Origin: an uncultured Lachnospiraceae bacterium
Lineage (GTDB): Bacteria > Bacillota > Clostridia > Lachnospirales > Lachnospiraceae
DNA length: 62,160 nt
Direction of reading: 5' to 3'
Assembly (NCBI GenBank): GCA_900549665.1
Contig: URPH01000018.1
Coordinates: 1-62,160 of the forward strand
This document shows, in pieces, positions 8,908 through 17,344 of the stretch. The position numbers and the translations under genes were made by a program. The notes beneath the pieces were generated by a model. The model was not told the origin of the DNA and searched no databases. It saw nothing but the letters and a program-made list of their open reading frames with translations. Numbering within the stretch: the first letter of the stretch is position 1; each line of letters begins with the position of its first letter.

Positions 8908-10153
8908 CAATTTCCTCACCATTTAAACACTCATTCAAATATGTTATTAATTTGTGTTTTATTAATTCTTCTGAAACAAAACAACCCTTTTTTTGATTAT
9001 ACTTCTCATACTTGCAGCCTCCCCCACAAACGGGAAATAGATTACATAACATACACTCTGTATTCATCAATCCACAACACCACTTTGATACTAATTTATT
9101 TTTTTTTCCATAAGATACATTGCCAACAATATCACCTTTAGATATCGCTTGCGCACATTTTCCAATGTCACCATTTGGCAAATACATTTCATTATATAAA
9201 TTTCCAGCTGTACATGAAATCATATTAGACTTAATTGTTTCCAAAATATCACCTATAAATCCTCTTGAATACAACTTATCCCATATTTTTATGTCGTTAT
9301 GTACACTTGCAGCTTTACTATTGTCACTATTATCATCTGAAAATATTTTATGCGCATATACAAACAACATCGTTTTATCCATAAATTCCTCAGAAAGATA
9401 GTCAATAAGATCAAGTATTTCACTAATATTGTCATCACTGTAATTTATGCGAATTCTAACTTTAATTCTTGCTTTCATTAGTGTATGAATATTATTAATT
9501 ATTCTTTCAAAGGAATCTTTTATCCCAAATTTCTTGATTCCTTCATATGTTCCCTTTAATCCATCTATTGTAATCTGAACAGAATCTAAATTCCAAATAT
9601 CGATTGCTCTACGCACTGTTATCTCGTCAAATAATATCCCATTAGTTATCATAAAAGAATTATATTCCACATCATTTGGTAAGTCTTTCTTTAATTCACA
9701 AGATATGTAATCCATAATATCCTTATTAAGCAATGGCTCCCCGCCAAACCATGTAATAGTAAGCTGTTTTGCACTTCCTTGTATATCTAATATTCTTCCA
9801 ACCACTTTATCCGCAATAGGCTTATCCATCATCTCACCTGCGAAATTTTTTTCAAAGCAATAGTAACATTTTGCATTACATTTAGTCGTTGTATAAATTC
9901 TATGTTTTCTGCACTTTTGATTATATAAGTCCGTGTTTCTTTGGTAATAATAAAAAACCTCATTCAATTCATCATATTCATCTTCAACATACATACCTAA
10001 TTCATAAAATATACGTAATTCATAACCAGTAGCAATATTTAAAAAACTATTGTATTCCTTTTCATCCAAAATAACACAAGTTGATTTTAGCAAATTATAA
10101 ATCAACCATTTACTTTTAGAATATATACATATATTATATTTCGACAATTTCAT
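8888..10153 (-). CDS. Radical SAM/SPASM peptide maturase (first of two)
   Basis: This is a protein of about 421 residues. The radical SAM motif CNAKCYYC lies about 92 residues from the chosen start, then WFGGEPLLN, then a C-terminal SPASM region with CMLCNLFPVCGGGC and QKKGC. The first 90 residues (LSKYNI..., ILDEKEYN) match in layout the N-terminus of the neighbouring maturase. ATG 10153 is chosen because GGAG sits eight bases upstream; the frame is open to 10168. It is the first gene of the operon maturase-maturase-peptide. The strongly AT-biased codons match the rest of the island. Confidence 0.88.
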   Translation of the reverse strand: MKLSKYNICIYSKSKWLIYNLLKSTCVILDEKEYNSFLNIATGYELRIFYELGMYVEDEYDELNEVFYYYQRNTDLYNQKCRKHRIYTTTKCNAKCYYCFEKNFAGEMMDKPIADKVVGRILDIQGSAKQLTITWFGGEPLLNKDIMDYISCELKKDLPNDVEYNSFMITNGILFDEITVRRAIDIWNLDSVQITIDGLKGTYEGIKKFGIKDSFERIINNIHTLMKARIKVRIRINYSDDNISEILDLIDYLSEEFMDKTMLFVYAHKIFSDDNSDNSKAASVHNDIKIWDKLYSRGFIGDILETIKSNMISCTAGNLYNEMYLPNGDIGKCAQAISKGDIVGNVSYGKKNKLVSKWCCGLMNTECMLCNLFPVCGGGCKYEKYNQKKGCFVSEELIKHKLITYLNECLNGEEIDEKVKI

Positions 10154-10197
10154 CTCTTTCTCCATCATCTTAGTACTTATAAATTATTTTTGTTTCA

Positions 10198-10380
10198 TCA
10201 CTTCACAAACCACTCTTCATCTTTAGTATTATTATTCTGAAAAAAACAACTAACGCCAAAATTGTTGTTATACTAGGTTCTCTTTTTCCAGTCTCTATAT
10301 TATTATATGTCTGCCTTGAAATTCCTATTGCATCAAACATCATCTTTCTGAGACAGTCTTGCCCTCGCACGCATCACAGG
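10198..10380 (-). pseudogene. XRE-family HTH regulator remnant
   Basis: Just upstream of the maturase operon, the minus strand reads DAIGISRQTYNNIETGKREPS, the typical recognition helix and following segment of an XRE repressor. After a frame change in a T-run it continues as FFQNNNTKDEEW to a stop at 10198. The first helices (LSQK) are in another frame near 10345. At least two frameshifts make this a dead copy. It may once have controlled the peptide operon. Confidence 0.7.
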
Positions 10381-10837
10381 TAACTCAGCAATAAAAGCTT
10401 GTTTAACCTGAATTATTCACGGAACAGTATCTGAACTGATAACTACGCCATGAATCTAAAAATTGAACAATACATCCATAACACCACTCGATTAATCCGT
10501 CAAAAGGGCATAAATCCCTATGAAAGAGTTCAGAATGCAATTGTTAAAATGTCAAGGTTCGTTAATAGTTGCTATTCCAGCTGCACATTCAGCTTATGCC
10601 ATAAAATCATAACCACAAACTTTATGGAAGCTAACTGCCAAATCCTACTTTTGAATCAATGTGTTTTGCTCATCTCTATTTTTCATTAAGATATTATTTG
10701 AAGCACCAAGCTTGCTGGATAACAATCAATCCAACAAGATCACAATTTCCGTATTTCGATACTGGGAGCCGATTAGCTTACTTATGCTTCAAGCATCTAA
10801 ATCATTCACCTCGTATTATATAGTAGTAGTTAGGCGT
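10381..10837. other. Unassigned AT-rich stretch upstream of the decayed IS
   Basis: About 450 bp hold no gene I can recognise. A 79-codon frame at 10450-10689 has no good ribosome binding site and no familiar motif. It could be a fragment of a gene destroyed by the nearby insertion. Confidence 0.4.
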
Positions 10838-12599
10838 TTGCGAAACGCCACAAGCCGCATAAATCCGACTTTTTTGTTACCTAAAAACAAATAACTCCTC
10901 ACCGGATATGGTATAATAGGGTTGACAAGAAACCATTAACCATCACCCAAGAAAGGAGTTATTCTAGTACCTATGATACCATAGGTACCATATAAACAGC
11001 TTTCTCTAGCAGATATTTTTTCGAATTGCCAAGATAAATTTGGAAATGACAAACCTGCGTTTCTTTCTCTATTGGAAACCCATATCGATATTGATGAGTT
11101 TATTCCGATTTCTTTTAGAAATCATTTCTATGCATCCACGGGCAGAACCCGTAAATACCCTTTGCAAGCTTTTCTGTGGGCTTTGATCATTCAGCGTATT
11201 TTCTCTATACCTACAGATCAGCTTCTCCTGACTTTTCTCGCTTACTCAAAATCACTTCGGGAATTCTGCGGTTTTACTAAAGTCCCAGACGCTTCCAAAA
11301 TCACACGATTCAAACAGGATTTTTTAGATGACCTCCAGCTTGTTTTCGATAACCTTGTTGATGTTACCGAGCCTATCTGTCAGGCGATTGACTCTGCAAA
11401 AGCGAATATGACCATCTTTGATTCTTCCGGCATTGAAGCATTTGTTACTGAAAATAATCCCAAGTATGCTAACAGGATAATCAAGCAACTTAAGGCATAC
11501 GCGAAAGCTCAGGGCTTTAATAAATCTTATGATCCTTATAAAGCTGCCTATGGTTCCATGCCTTCCCATGCTTCTGCTAATCCTGAGATTAAGCAGCTCT
11601 ATATCAATGGGCATTTTTGCTATGTCTTCAAATTTGGCATTGTCACCAACGGATTGGGTATCATCCGTCATATCTCTTTTTATAACAAAGACTTTATGAC
11701 ATCTCATCCTGATATCGTTGTCGAAAAGAAATCCGATTTCCCTGACGAAGATAAAAGTGTTCATGATTCAAAACTTTTGATCCCGACACTGAAGGACTTC
11801 TTTTCCAAGCATCCTTTGATTAATCCAAAAACCTTCCTGGGTGATGCTGCTTTCGATACCGCACAGCTCTATAAGAGCCTTCTTACCGGTGACACTTTTG
11901 GTGATGACAAACATTTCTCGAAAGCTTATATTCCGCTGAATGCAAGATCCGGACTTGAAAATCAGGATTATACCATCAATAAAAACGGTATCCCCTGTTG
12001 TCCTAATAATCCTCCGCTCCCTATGAAATACGAATGCACTTCTAAACTAAGAAGCGGTGTTACCAGATTCAAGTTTGTCTGTCCCAAAATGATATGGGCT
12101 TACGATAAATCTACCCAACAAGCCCATAGGCAATGCTGTTGCGAAAATCACTGTACCGCTTCAAGATGTGGTCGTATGATTTATATCTATCCGGAAAAAA
12201 ATCTGCGTGCTTATCCCGGTACGATACGCGGTACCGAAGAATGGGATGATACCTATAAAATCAGGACTGTTGTCGAAAGAGATATCAACCACATCAAAGA
12301 CAATCTCTGTCTTGCAGGACGCCGAACCCAAAACGAGAAGTCGTTGCATGCTGATCTGCTCCTTGCCAAAATCACGTAACTTATTACGGTTGTCCTTGCA
12401 GATAAGATCAATCACCCTAAATATATTCGAAGCTTAAAACCACTCATAGCATAGGACTTACCAACTTCAAAAAGTCTAAGGCTTATTAAAGTGCGCCTAA
12501 AATCTCGATTTATCCACATTTCATTCCAGAATTCGTGCTCTGCTCGAATTCTTCCTTGTTTTAGTTCAAGATTGCGAACGAGCTTCGCGAGTTTCGCAA
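10838..12599 (+). mobile_element. Decayed DDE-transposase insertion sequence (IS1182/IS4-like)
   Basis: The transposase reading frame is flanked by imperfect inverted repeats, TTGCGAAACGCCACAAGC at 10838 and the reverse complement of GCTTCGCGAGTTTCGCAA ending at 12599. These share TTGCGAAAC and AAGC at the same spacing. The right end abuts the stop codon of the tiny gene at 12600-12683. I see no convincing target duplication. The family name is tentative. Confidence 0.6.
11072..12454 (+). pseudogene. DDE transposase with premature stop
   Basis: The frame from the TTG at 11072 encodes 435 residues ending at TAA 12377-12379. It continues in the same frame beyond that stop for 24 more sensible codons (LITVVLADKINHPKYIRSLK...) to TAG at 12454. 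A Gln-to-stop change is the simplest reading. Upstream, the same frame encodes family-like sequence (QLSLADIFSNCQDKF) back to a TAG with no ATG, so the true start is also lost. Internal hallmarks are TIFDSSGIEAF, GDAAFDT and a C-terminal VVERDINHIKDNL block. Inactive element. Confidence 0.75.
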
Positions 12600-12683
12600 T
12601 TACCTATCATCAATACAAATGATGTGACCACCTTCTTCATAAACGTCAACCATTGTTCCGTCCTGATTTTCATAAGGTCCCAT
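12600..12683 (-). CDS. Tiny protein, 27 aa, paralogue of the 39-aa protein at 16637
   Basis: It begins MGPYENQDGT after a near-perfect ribosome binding site (AAAGGAGGTGG). It matches the protein at 16637-16756 at 21 of the first 23 residues, up to a shared Cys at position 23, then ends after IDDR. The stop codon TAA directly abuts the inverted repeat of the IS at 12599. The paralogue is twelve residues longer, so this copy was probably truncated by the insertion. No motif of known function. It lies 145 bp downstream of the 243-residue gene on the same strand. Confidence 0.65.
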   Translation of the reverse strand: MGPYENQDGTMVDVYEEGGHIICIDDR

Positions 12684-12828
12684 AACTTCCACCTCCTTTC
12701 TCACAACAAATATCTTCATTATCCTTGTTTCATTTTTATTTTATACTGTGAGAACATCCCTTTCAATTTTATTTTATCGACTTTTTTTGACAATCTTGCA
12801 TTTTTTAGTTATGTTTTCTATTTTTACT

Positions 12829-13560
12829 TTACAAAAAGTACAAATCTTTTTCCATGATTCCATTTTCATCTGCCCCAATAGCATAATCCATCTTTTTTTC
12901 CTCTATATATTTATCAATAAATCTTTGCTCATCCTCATCAAATACGTGTCTCAAAGTATTGACAATTAAATCTCTAGGAAATAAATATATCTCCATCAAG
13001 ACCGACGGTTCTAATATCGCTCTGTTTCTTTTTCGAAGAAAAGCAATAATTTTCTCCTGTCTTATAAAACTTAAGATATCATCAAAAATATACATTTCAT
13101 TTATTCGGCACTCCAATATCAGCGCCTTTAATGTCATCGGAATATATATTTCACATTTATCATCTTCATATCGAAAACGATCCAATGTCAGTGAATAATC
13201 TGTATACTTTTTTTCATTTTCATCATTGTGCACAAGATATTCAAAAAGCAAATTATACGCTTCGTAAAACTCATTAACTTTTTCCAGTGTCAGACACGGA
13301 TACTCTGGAAAAAAATCAGGTATATCAATATATTTAATCAATTTACGATAGACATTCCAATGTTCATAAACATCATCTGCATCAATATACTCATCTATCC
13401 ATGGGTCAATACCTGATATCAAGTTTTCAAGTTCTTCCAGGTATTTTTCATCAACTTTCTCTCCATTTTGACAACAATCATCTAAATAGAGCATCTGGTA
13501 TTTATTAAGTTCATTTTCATCTTCATTTTTTATTTTTTGTTTAGTTGATGTGCTCTGCAT
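12829..13560 (-). CDS. Hypothetical acidic protein, 243 aa
   Basis: I do not recognise this protein. It is strongly acidic and rich in Asp, Glu, Tyr and Ile, with no signal peptide, membrane segment, nucleotide-binding motif or Cys cluster apart from a single CC pair near residue 30. Predicted as mostly helical by eye. The gene is complete and precedes a tiny-protein gene, with the decayed TatD copy upstream. Its AT-rich codon use matches the island. A helical immunity or adaptor protein is possible, but nothing in the sequence proves it. Confidence 0.6.
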   Translation of the reverse strand: MQSTSTKQKIKNEDENELNKYQMLYLDDCCQNGEKVDEKYLEELENLISGIDPWIDEYIDADDVYEHWNVYRKLIKYIDIPDFFPEYPCLTLEKVNEFYEAYNLLFEYLVHNDENEKKYTDYSLTLDRFRYEDDKCEIYIPMTLKALILECRINEMYIFDDILSFIRQEKIIAFLRKRNRAILEPSVLMEIYLFPRDLIVNTLRHVFDEDEQRFIDKYIEEKKMDYAIGADENGIMEKDLYFL

Positions 13561-13600
13561 TTACGTATATTTCCTTTCTTCGATAAATCAAGACACAAAA

Positions 13601-13638
13601 ATTCTAAAAATAATATGTTTCCGTCGTTCCAAGTTTTA
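13601..13638 (-). pseudogene. 3' tail of a second metallophosphatase gene
   Basis: These bases match the last codons of the intact metallophosphatase gene (18142-18179) with few changes. They read GTTETYYF-stop against GTMETFYF-stop. Nearly the whole gene has been deleted, leaving its end fused to the end of the TatD remnant. Confidence 0.65.
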
Positions 13639-14110
13639 GTTGCATTCCGTAAACAACTCTAATGCGTTAGCATATGACACTTCCAAAACATGTTCTAATG
13701 ACGTTTCTCTAAGCGTGGCAACTTTTTCTGCCACATCTAAAAGTACCAAGAAAGTATTTGGAACACTGTCTCTTTCCAGTTTTAAAAAGGGAGCATCTGT
13801 CTCAATTACCAATTGTCTATTATAAAAAACTTTAGGTCCGATCCCCAAATGCGTTACACCAACTTTTTTAAAATTTCCCATATCAAGAAAATTCCCGGTA
13901 AAGCAATGCAGCACCGCTCCATTTTGTATCAGTTTCCTTTCCAACACTTCTAACGCCGCTTTTTTTAATCTATCCACTGCCATTTCAGTATTATCACCAC
14001 TCAAAGAACCATCCTCCATATCCAAGGGGGCGCAGATGAATGATTAACGTTTTCTTATAATCATTAGCCTTCTGAACAAAGCTTTTTTCTTAACTTTATC
14101 AAGAAAAATA
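13636..14110 (-). pseudogene. Decayed copy of the TatD-like nuclease
   Basis: From 14025 to 13636 the frame is clearly homologous to the C-terminal third of the TatD protein at 18972-20249: QNGAVLHCFTGNF, VGVTHLGIGPKVFYNRQL, VIETDAPFLKLE and NALELF. An in-frame 33-bp deletion between two RQL codon sets removes 11 residues. The match continues upstream to about 14110 in other frames (ANDYKK..IIHLRPLDIG region), so frameshifts destroy the front. The N-terminal 250 residues, including the HxH motif, are gone. Confidence 0.85.
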
Positions 14111-14132
14111 AGTACAATTCCTACTGCAGATA

Positions 14133-14455
14133 TCAGCGGCGTCTCAATAATAAATTCCTTTGCATATTTCCAACTGTAAGTATAATATATAAGCAGATGC
14201 CTATAACTATATCTTCTATAGGGTCGCTTTTGTGCCAATTATATCTAAAGTTAAAAATCATTCCCAAAAATCCCGTCAACAACATGCAGATAATCAACCT
14301 TGAAACAGACTTATTAAAATGCGCAATCGGTACAATTACAGGTAAAATAGTGTATACCCACCACTCACACAATACTCCATATAAAACAAAATCAATCAGA
14401 TATTCCCTTTTAGTTTCCGTTGATTTATCTTTTAATCGAAGTCTGTTTTTTGCAA
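14133..14455 (-). CDS. Small membrane protein, possibly frameshifted
   Basis: A frame of about 100 codons encodes a hydrophobic protein with two or three membrane segments (WWVYTILPVIVPIAHF, LIICMLLTGFLGMIF, IVIGICLYIILTVG). A strong ribosome binding site GGAGG lies ahead of a TTG at 14455, but that TTG is joined to the main frame only if the A-run at 14445-14450 lost or gained a base. The first ATG, if used, gives a shorter protein. It occupies the place held by the membrane-anchored metallopeptidase in the intact locus. Function unknown. Confidence 0.4.
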
Positions 14456-14612
14456 CTTATGACCTCCTTTGCATCTTCCCTGTTACCTTTTATTATACAG
14501 CATTCCTTTTCTTAACAAAACATCTATCATCACTTTGTTTTTGTCAAAAATGCAAATTTTGACACCATTTTTGCAGTTTCAAATTCTTCCGGTTTTAAAA
14601 TTGTCTATTTCC

Positions 14613-14665
14613 TTGACATTTTTCTTATATTTATTGATATTTAGCATTAGTATTAAAGTAGATAC
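14613..14665 (+). promoter_or_regulatory. Promoter region of the decayed 831-aa gene copy, conserved with the intact copy
   Basis: TTGACA at 14613 and, 21 bp later, TTGATATTTAGCATTAGTAT through GATAC at 14665 have a counterpart at 21107-21159 with the same 21-bp offset. About 25 of 32 bases are shared in the second block. Conservation while the gene itself decayed supports a shared promoter or operator. Confidence 0.5.
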
Positions 14666-14679
14666 AAAAAGAAGGGAGG

Positions 14680-15310
14680 AAATCAAATACGAAAAGAGAA
14701 AAAAAGATATGAAATGCTTTTCGTTAAGAGCAATCAAGAATGTTTATTTTTCAGCTTTTTCATTAGAGAAAACTATTTTTCAAAAAAAACATAGACTATA
14801 CCTCATTCTCATTTAACACTGACTATATCAAATCATCTTTTTCAGAATGGAAATTCATTTTGAAAAAAATTTATATAACTTACATCGCGATTATTGTTTT
14901 CTCGATATTTTTCTTGCAGGATATTTATTCAATATAAATTCCAGCACATCTCCACAAAACAATCCTATTGATAGAAACAAAATTTCCGTCTTTTCAACTG
15001 GAGATGCTACCAGATTCCCTAATACCAAAAAACAATTTGCAAAAAAATAACACATCTATGAGAACAACTGTAAATGACACCTCTATTTCTGAAGGCGCAT
15101 TGACTCTCCGCATTATTTATGAAGTTCAGAAAAGAACAATCCCAAAATTAAAAACTTTGTCTATAGATCCAACAAACTGTGAAAACCAACTCTGCAGCCA
15201 GCTTCTTGATGAACTTCATAAATTTACATTAGATGATCTGGTTTATAGACTGAACAACCTTTCTCCAGAAGTTCTAATCGAATCAAGCAACTGGGAATCA
15301 TACAAAACAT
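14680..15310 (+). pseudogene. Decayed N-terminal copy of the 831-aa protein gene
   Basis: Three frames in succession match residues about 10-220 of the 831-residue protein at 21185: IKNVYFSAFSL, then YCFLDIFLAGYLF and NKISVFSTGDATRFPN, then RTTVNDTSISEGALTLRIIYE and LNNLSPE. The start ATG is lost and at least two frameshifts are present. The copy stops at about 15310, where an IS1634-type fragment is joined. Confidence 0.85.
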
Positions 15311-15311
15311 C

Positions 15312-15646
15312 AGCACTTCAGAATCATGAAAACAGAATTCAAGGCAAGACCCGTGTATCTGTCCAGAAAAGATAGAATCACTGCTCACTTCACCACATGT
15401 TCTACCGCTTTGGTTATTTACAGAATTCTTGAGCAGAAACTAAAAGAGAAATATACCTGCAAAGAATTAATCAGCACCATCCGTTCCATGGATATGATGA
15501 TTGCGCCCGGTGAAGGATATATACCAACCTACACCCGCACCGATATAACAGACGCTTTGCATGATGCTTTTGGATTTAGAACAGACTACCAGATAACCTC
15601 TCAAAAAAATATGAGAAAAATCTTAAATCAGACCAAAAAGAAATAA
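15312..15646 (+). pseudogene. IS1634-like transposase, C-terminal remnant
   Basis: The sequence reads FRIMKTEFKARPVYLSRKDR, AHFTTCSTALVIYRILE and a C-terminal Lys-rich end. This is the conserved tail of IS1634-type (IS4 superfamily) transposases including the E of the DDE triad region. The front of the gene is absent, and the fragment is fused to the decayed 831-residue gene copy. Confidence 0.75.
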
Positions 15647-15672
15647 AAATAGCTACATACTTTTTAATAAAG

Positions 15673-15715
15673 AAAACCTCGCAAGCAGCGCATTTATGCT
15701 GGTTGTGAGGTTTTT
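15673..15715 (+). terminator. Intrinsic terminator after the transposase remnant
   Basis: AAACCTCGCAA pairs with TTGTGAGGTTT around an inner GCAGC/GCTG stem, followed by a run of six T on the plus strand. Confidence 0.7.
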
Positions 15716-15814
15716 TACTCTTTCTCAACTGTCAAAGATGGGATAATGACTCCAAATATTTTCGTCCAAATTGCGCGATTCGCTCATTTCGAATGATGCA
15801 TAAAGGAGGTTCCC

Positions 15815-15901
15815 ATGAACGCTAAACAAAAAATCCATCAGACAAAACTCAACCAGTGGATCAGTCTCTTCTATGATCAGGCTGCCAGCGGTCTTACCGT
15901 C
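15815..15901 (+). pseudogene. IS66-type Orf1 N-terminal remnant
   Basis: After a good ribosome binding site (AAAGGAGG) the frame reads NAKQKIHQTKLNQWISLFYDQ and AASGLTV, typical of the first 30 residues of a different IS66-family accessory protein from the one at 6890. It then runs into unrelated sequence and stops at 15997. Only the first exon-like piece of the element is left. Confidence 0.55.
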
Positions 15902-16002
15902 AACCTTCTGCTTCACAATCCAGTTAATGATCCCTCAAGACACCTTTCAAGTTTTCTACATATCATCAAGCACTATCATCTTTCCAGTCATTTATAATAA
16001 CC

Positions 16003-16437
16003 TTAATATATGGTAATACATTCCTTCTTATGTTTTTTCTTCGGAATATACCATGTTTTGATTTTGAACGCGGCTCCATCCACAATACTTGAATATACAC
16101 CATTAAAGTTTTGAGCCATTATATAGTTTGATTTCTGATCCTGAACGGAAAACTCCATCAGACCACTCACATGACTATGCCATATTCCAAGTACTTTCGG
16201 CTTAACAAGACAAGCATTGATTATCCTATAGGCTAAGGCAGAATGTTCCTCACCATCCAAAACGAACTCTACATTTGCCATTTTCCCTGAAGCTTCAGAA
16301 TATGTAACATCCAGAACAAAAGCTATTGACAGCCTTTTATAACCGAGTAGAACTCCTCCTACTTCATATTTTCCGTCAATAGCTTCTATTCTTGTCTTGA
16401 TTTTATTACGCGCACATCGTGAATAAATAAGCAACAT
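16003..16437 (-). CDS. JAB/MPN (JAMM) metallopeptidase domain protein
   Basis: This 144-residue protein contains a complete JAMM zinc-peptidase motif: Glu25 in EVGGVLLGY, then HSHVSGLMEFSVQD at residues 87-100, which fits HxHx7SxxD exactly. JAMM enzymes cut isopeptide or peptide bonds after ubiquitin-like tails or process small protein modifiers. The gene is third in an operon after a 39-residue tiny protein and a zinc-ribbon protein, with gaps of 15 and 10 bp. No E1- or E2-like gene is nearby. The natural target may be the tiny protein, whose C-terminus ends in EAAEG; this is inference. No signal peptide. Confidence 0.85.
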   Translation of the reverse strand: MLLIYSRCARNKIKTRIEAIDGKYEVGGVLLGYKRLSIAFVLDVTYSEASGKMANVEFVLDGEEHSALAYRIINACLVKPKVLGIWHSHVSGLMEFSVQDQKSNYIMAQNFNGVYSSIVDGAAFKIKTWYIPKKKHKKECITIY

Positions 16438-16447
16438 ATAAACACAC

Positions 16448-16621
16448 TCATTTTACCCGATACAATCCAACATGCCTGCATTCCTCACACCTTGAATTTG
16501 GTGCTGAATCGCCTAAAACTCTCAAAGGTGTGGCCCAACCACAAACCGGACATTTAAAGTATTCACTATTGAATTTAAGAGTCGGAATTTTCACACTATT
16601 ATCTTCTTTTTTTAACTTCAT
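16448..16621 (-). CDS. Zinc-ribbon protein, 57 aa
   Basis: This short gene is preceded by AGAAGGAGG. It encodes two Cys pairs, CPVC at 24-27 and CEEC at 45-48, spaced as in a rubredoxin-like zinc ribbon. The N-terminus is Lys-rich. It lies between the tiny 39-residue protein and the JAMM peptidase. A role in binding a partner or nucleic acid is likely for such ribbons, but nothing more specific can be said. Confidence 0.75.
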   Translation of the reverse strand: MKLKKEDNSVKIPTLKFNSEYFKCPVCGWATPLRVLGDSAPNSRCEECRHVGLYRVK

Positions 16622-16636
16622 AAATTTTTCCTCCTT

Positions 16637-16756
16637 CTACCCTTCAGCTGCTTCTACTGAAACATCTCTAATGTCGCCGTCATCGTCACAAATGATGTGG
16701 CCCCCCTCTTCATACACTTCCACATATGTTCCATCCTGGTTCTCATATGGTCCCAT
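16637..16756 (-). CDS. Tiny acidic protein, 39 aa, paralogue of the 27-aa protein at 12600
   Basis: It has a strong ribosome binding site (GAAAGGAG) and starts MGPYENQDGT; the conserved part continues VYEEGGHIIC to Cys23 and then an Asp-rich stretch CDDDGDIRD, ending EAAEG. It is first in an operon with a zinc-ribbon protein and a JAMM peptidase. Features compatible with a small modifier or a modified peptide are the Gly end, the GG pair, the single Cys and strong conservation with the second copy. It is too short for a ubiquitin fold. I do not recognise the family. Confidence 0.7.
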   Translation of the reverse strand: MGPYENQDGTYVEVYEEGGHIICDDDGDIRDVSVEAAEG

Positions 16757-17064
16757 AAATTTTCTCCTTTCTTTTAGTATTTTTTAAGGTTATCTTTGAC
16801 CTGCCCCTATCATACTATTATCCAATGCAACATTCCATCCTACATTTTATATTTTTCTCTTGTTTTTATTGACATATTTTTCACTTTCGTTCTTTCATTT
16901 TTGTTTTTAGGAATATTAAATTGACAAAATGTAACATTTTATATTCATTTTTAAATATATATTCCAGTTCATTAACTGAGTCAACATTCTCCATGTGTTG
17001 TAGTCCCCTGACAAATATCGTGTTGCAATAAACTTGCCGAAAAATAGCGGTTTTATGGAAAAAA
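16757..17064. other. AT-rich intergenic region
   Basis: About 300 bp of AT-rich sequence with no gene. It must hold the promoter of the tiny protein / zinc ribbon / JAMM operon on the minus strand. I see no hexamer pair good enough to call. Confidence 0.4.
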
Positions 17065-17098
17065 TAAGTCTTTCCACTCATACAAGCGGAAAGACTTA
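17065..17098 (-). terminator. Intrinsic terminator of the DUF3990 toxin operon
   Basis: TAAGTCTTTCC and GGAAAGACTTA form an 11-bp perfect stem with a 12-nt loop, followed on the minus strand by TTTTTTCC. It ends the operon at 17139-17929. Confidence 0.8.
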
Positions 17099-17138
17099 CA
17101 GTTACATCATAATCTATTCTGTTTTTATAATTTCTTCT

Positions 17139-17342
17139 TTAGGAATTTCTAAAAATTTCATCATATACATCATCAGCAGAGGAATTGACTGAGTCATGCA
17201 TTGTTTCTACAGGTTCATTTTGAAGCGCTTCAAACAGAAAGCTTTCCTGTACTGCCTTTCGTGCAGATGATTCTGATAAATTATATCGTCTTATTAAGTT
17301 TAAAATAACACAATTCATATAAGATAAGGCTTTTGTATTCAT
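17139..17342 (-). CDS. Putative antitoxin paired with a DUF3990 protein
   Basis: This 67-residue protein has an N-terminal helical segment (IRRYNLSESSARKAVQESF) and an acidic tail with the motif TMHDSV..SADDVYDE. Small helical proteins with this tail accompany DUF3990 toxins in many Firmicutes. It follows the toxin gene with a 2-bp gap and is followed by a strong terminator. Role as antitoxin is by context. Confidence 0.6.
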   Translation of the reverse strand: MNTKALSYMNCVILNLIRRYNLSESSARKAVQESFLFEALQNEPVETMHDSVNSSADDVYDEIFRNS

Positions 17343-17344
17343 AG

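Noticed and set aside
15326..15646. A new 106-aa protein after the decayed 831-residue copy
   Set aside because: The sequence is the tail of an IS1634-type transposase without its catalytic front.
16003..16437. RadC-type DNA repair protein
   Set aside because: RadC has an N-terminal HhH region and about 220 residues; this protein is 144 residues with only the JAMM domain and sits with a zinc ribbon.
16881..17081. A 66-aa minus-strand protein
   Set aside because: It covers the terminator hairpin and AT-rich spacer, has no ribosome site and no sensible composition.
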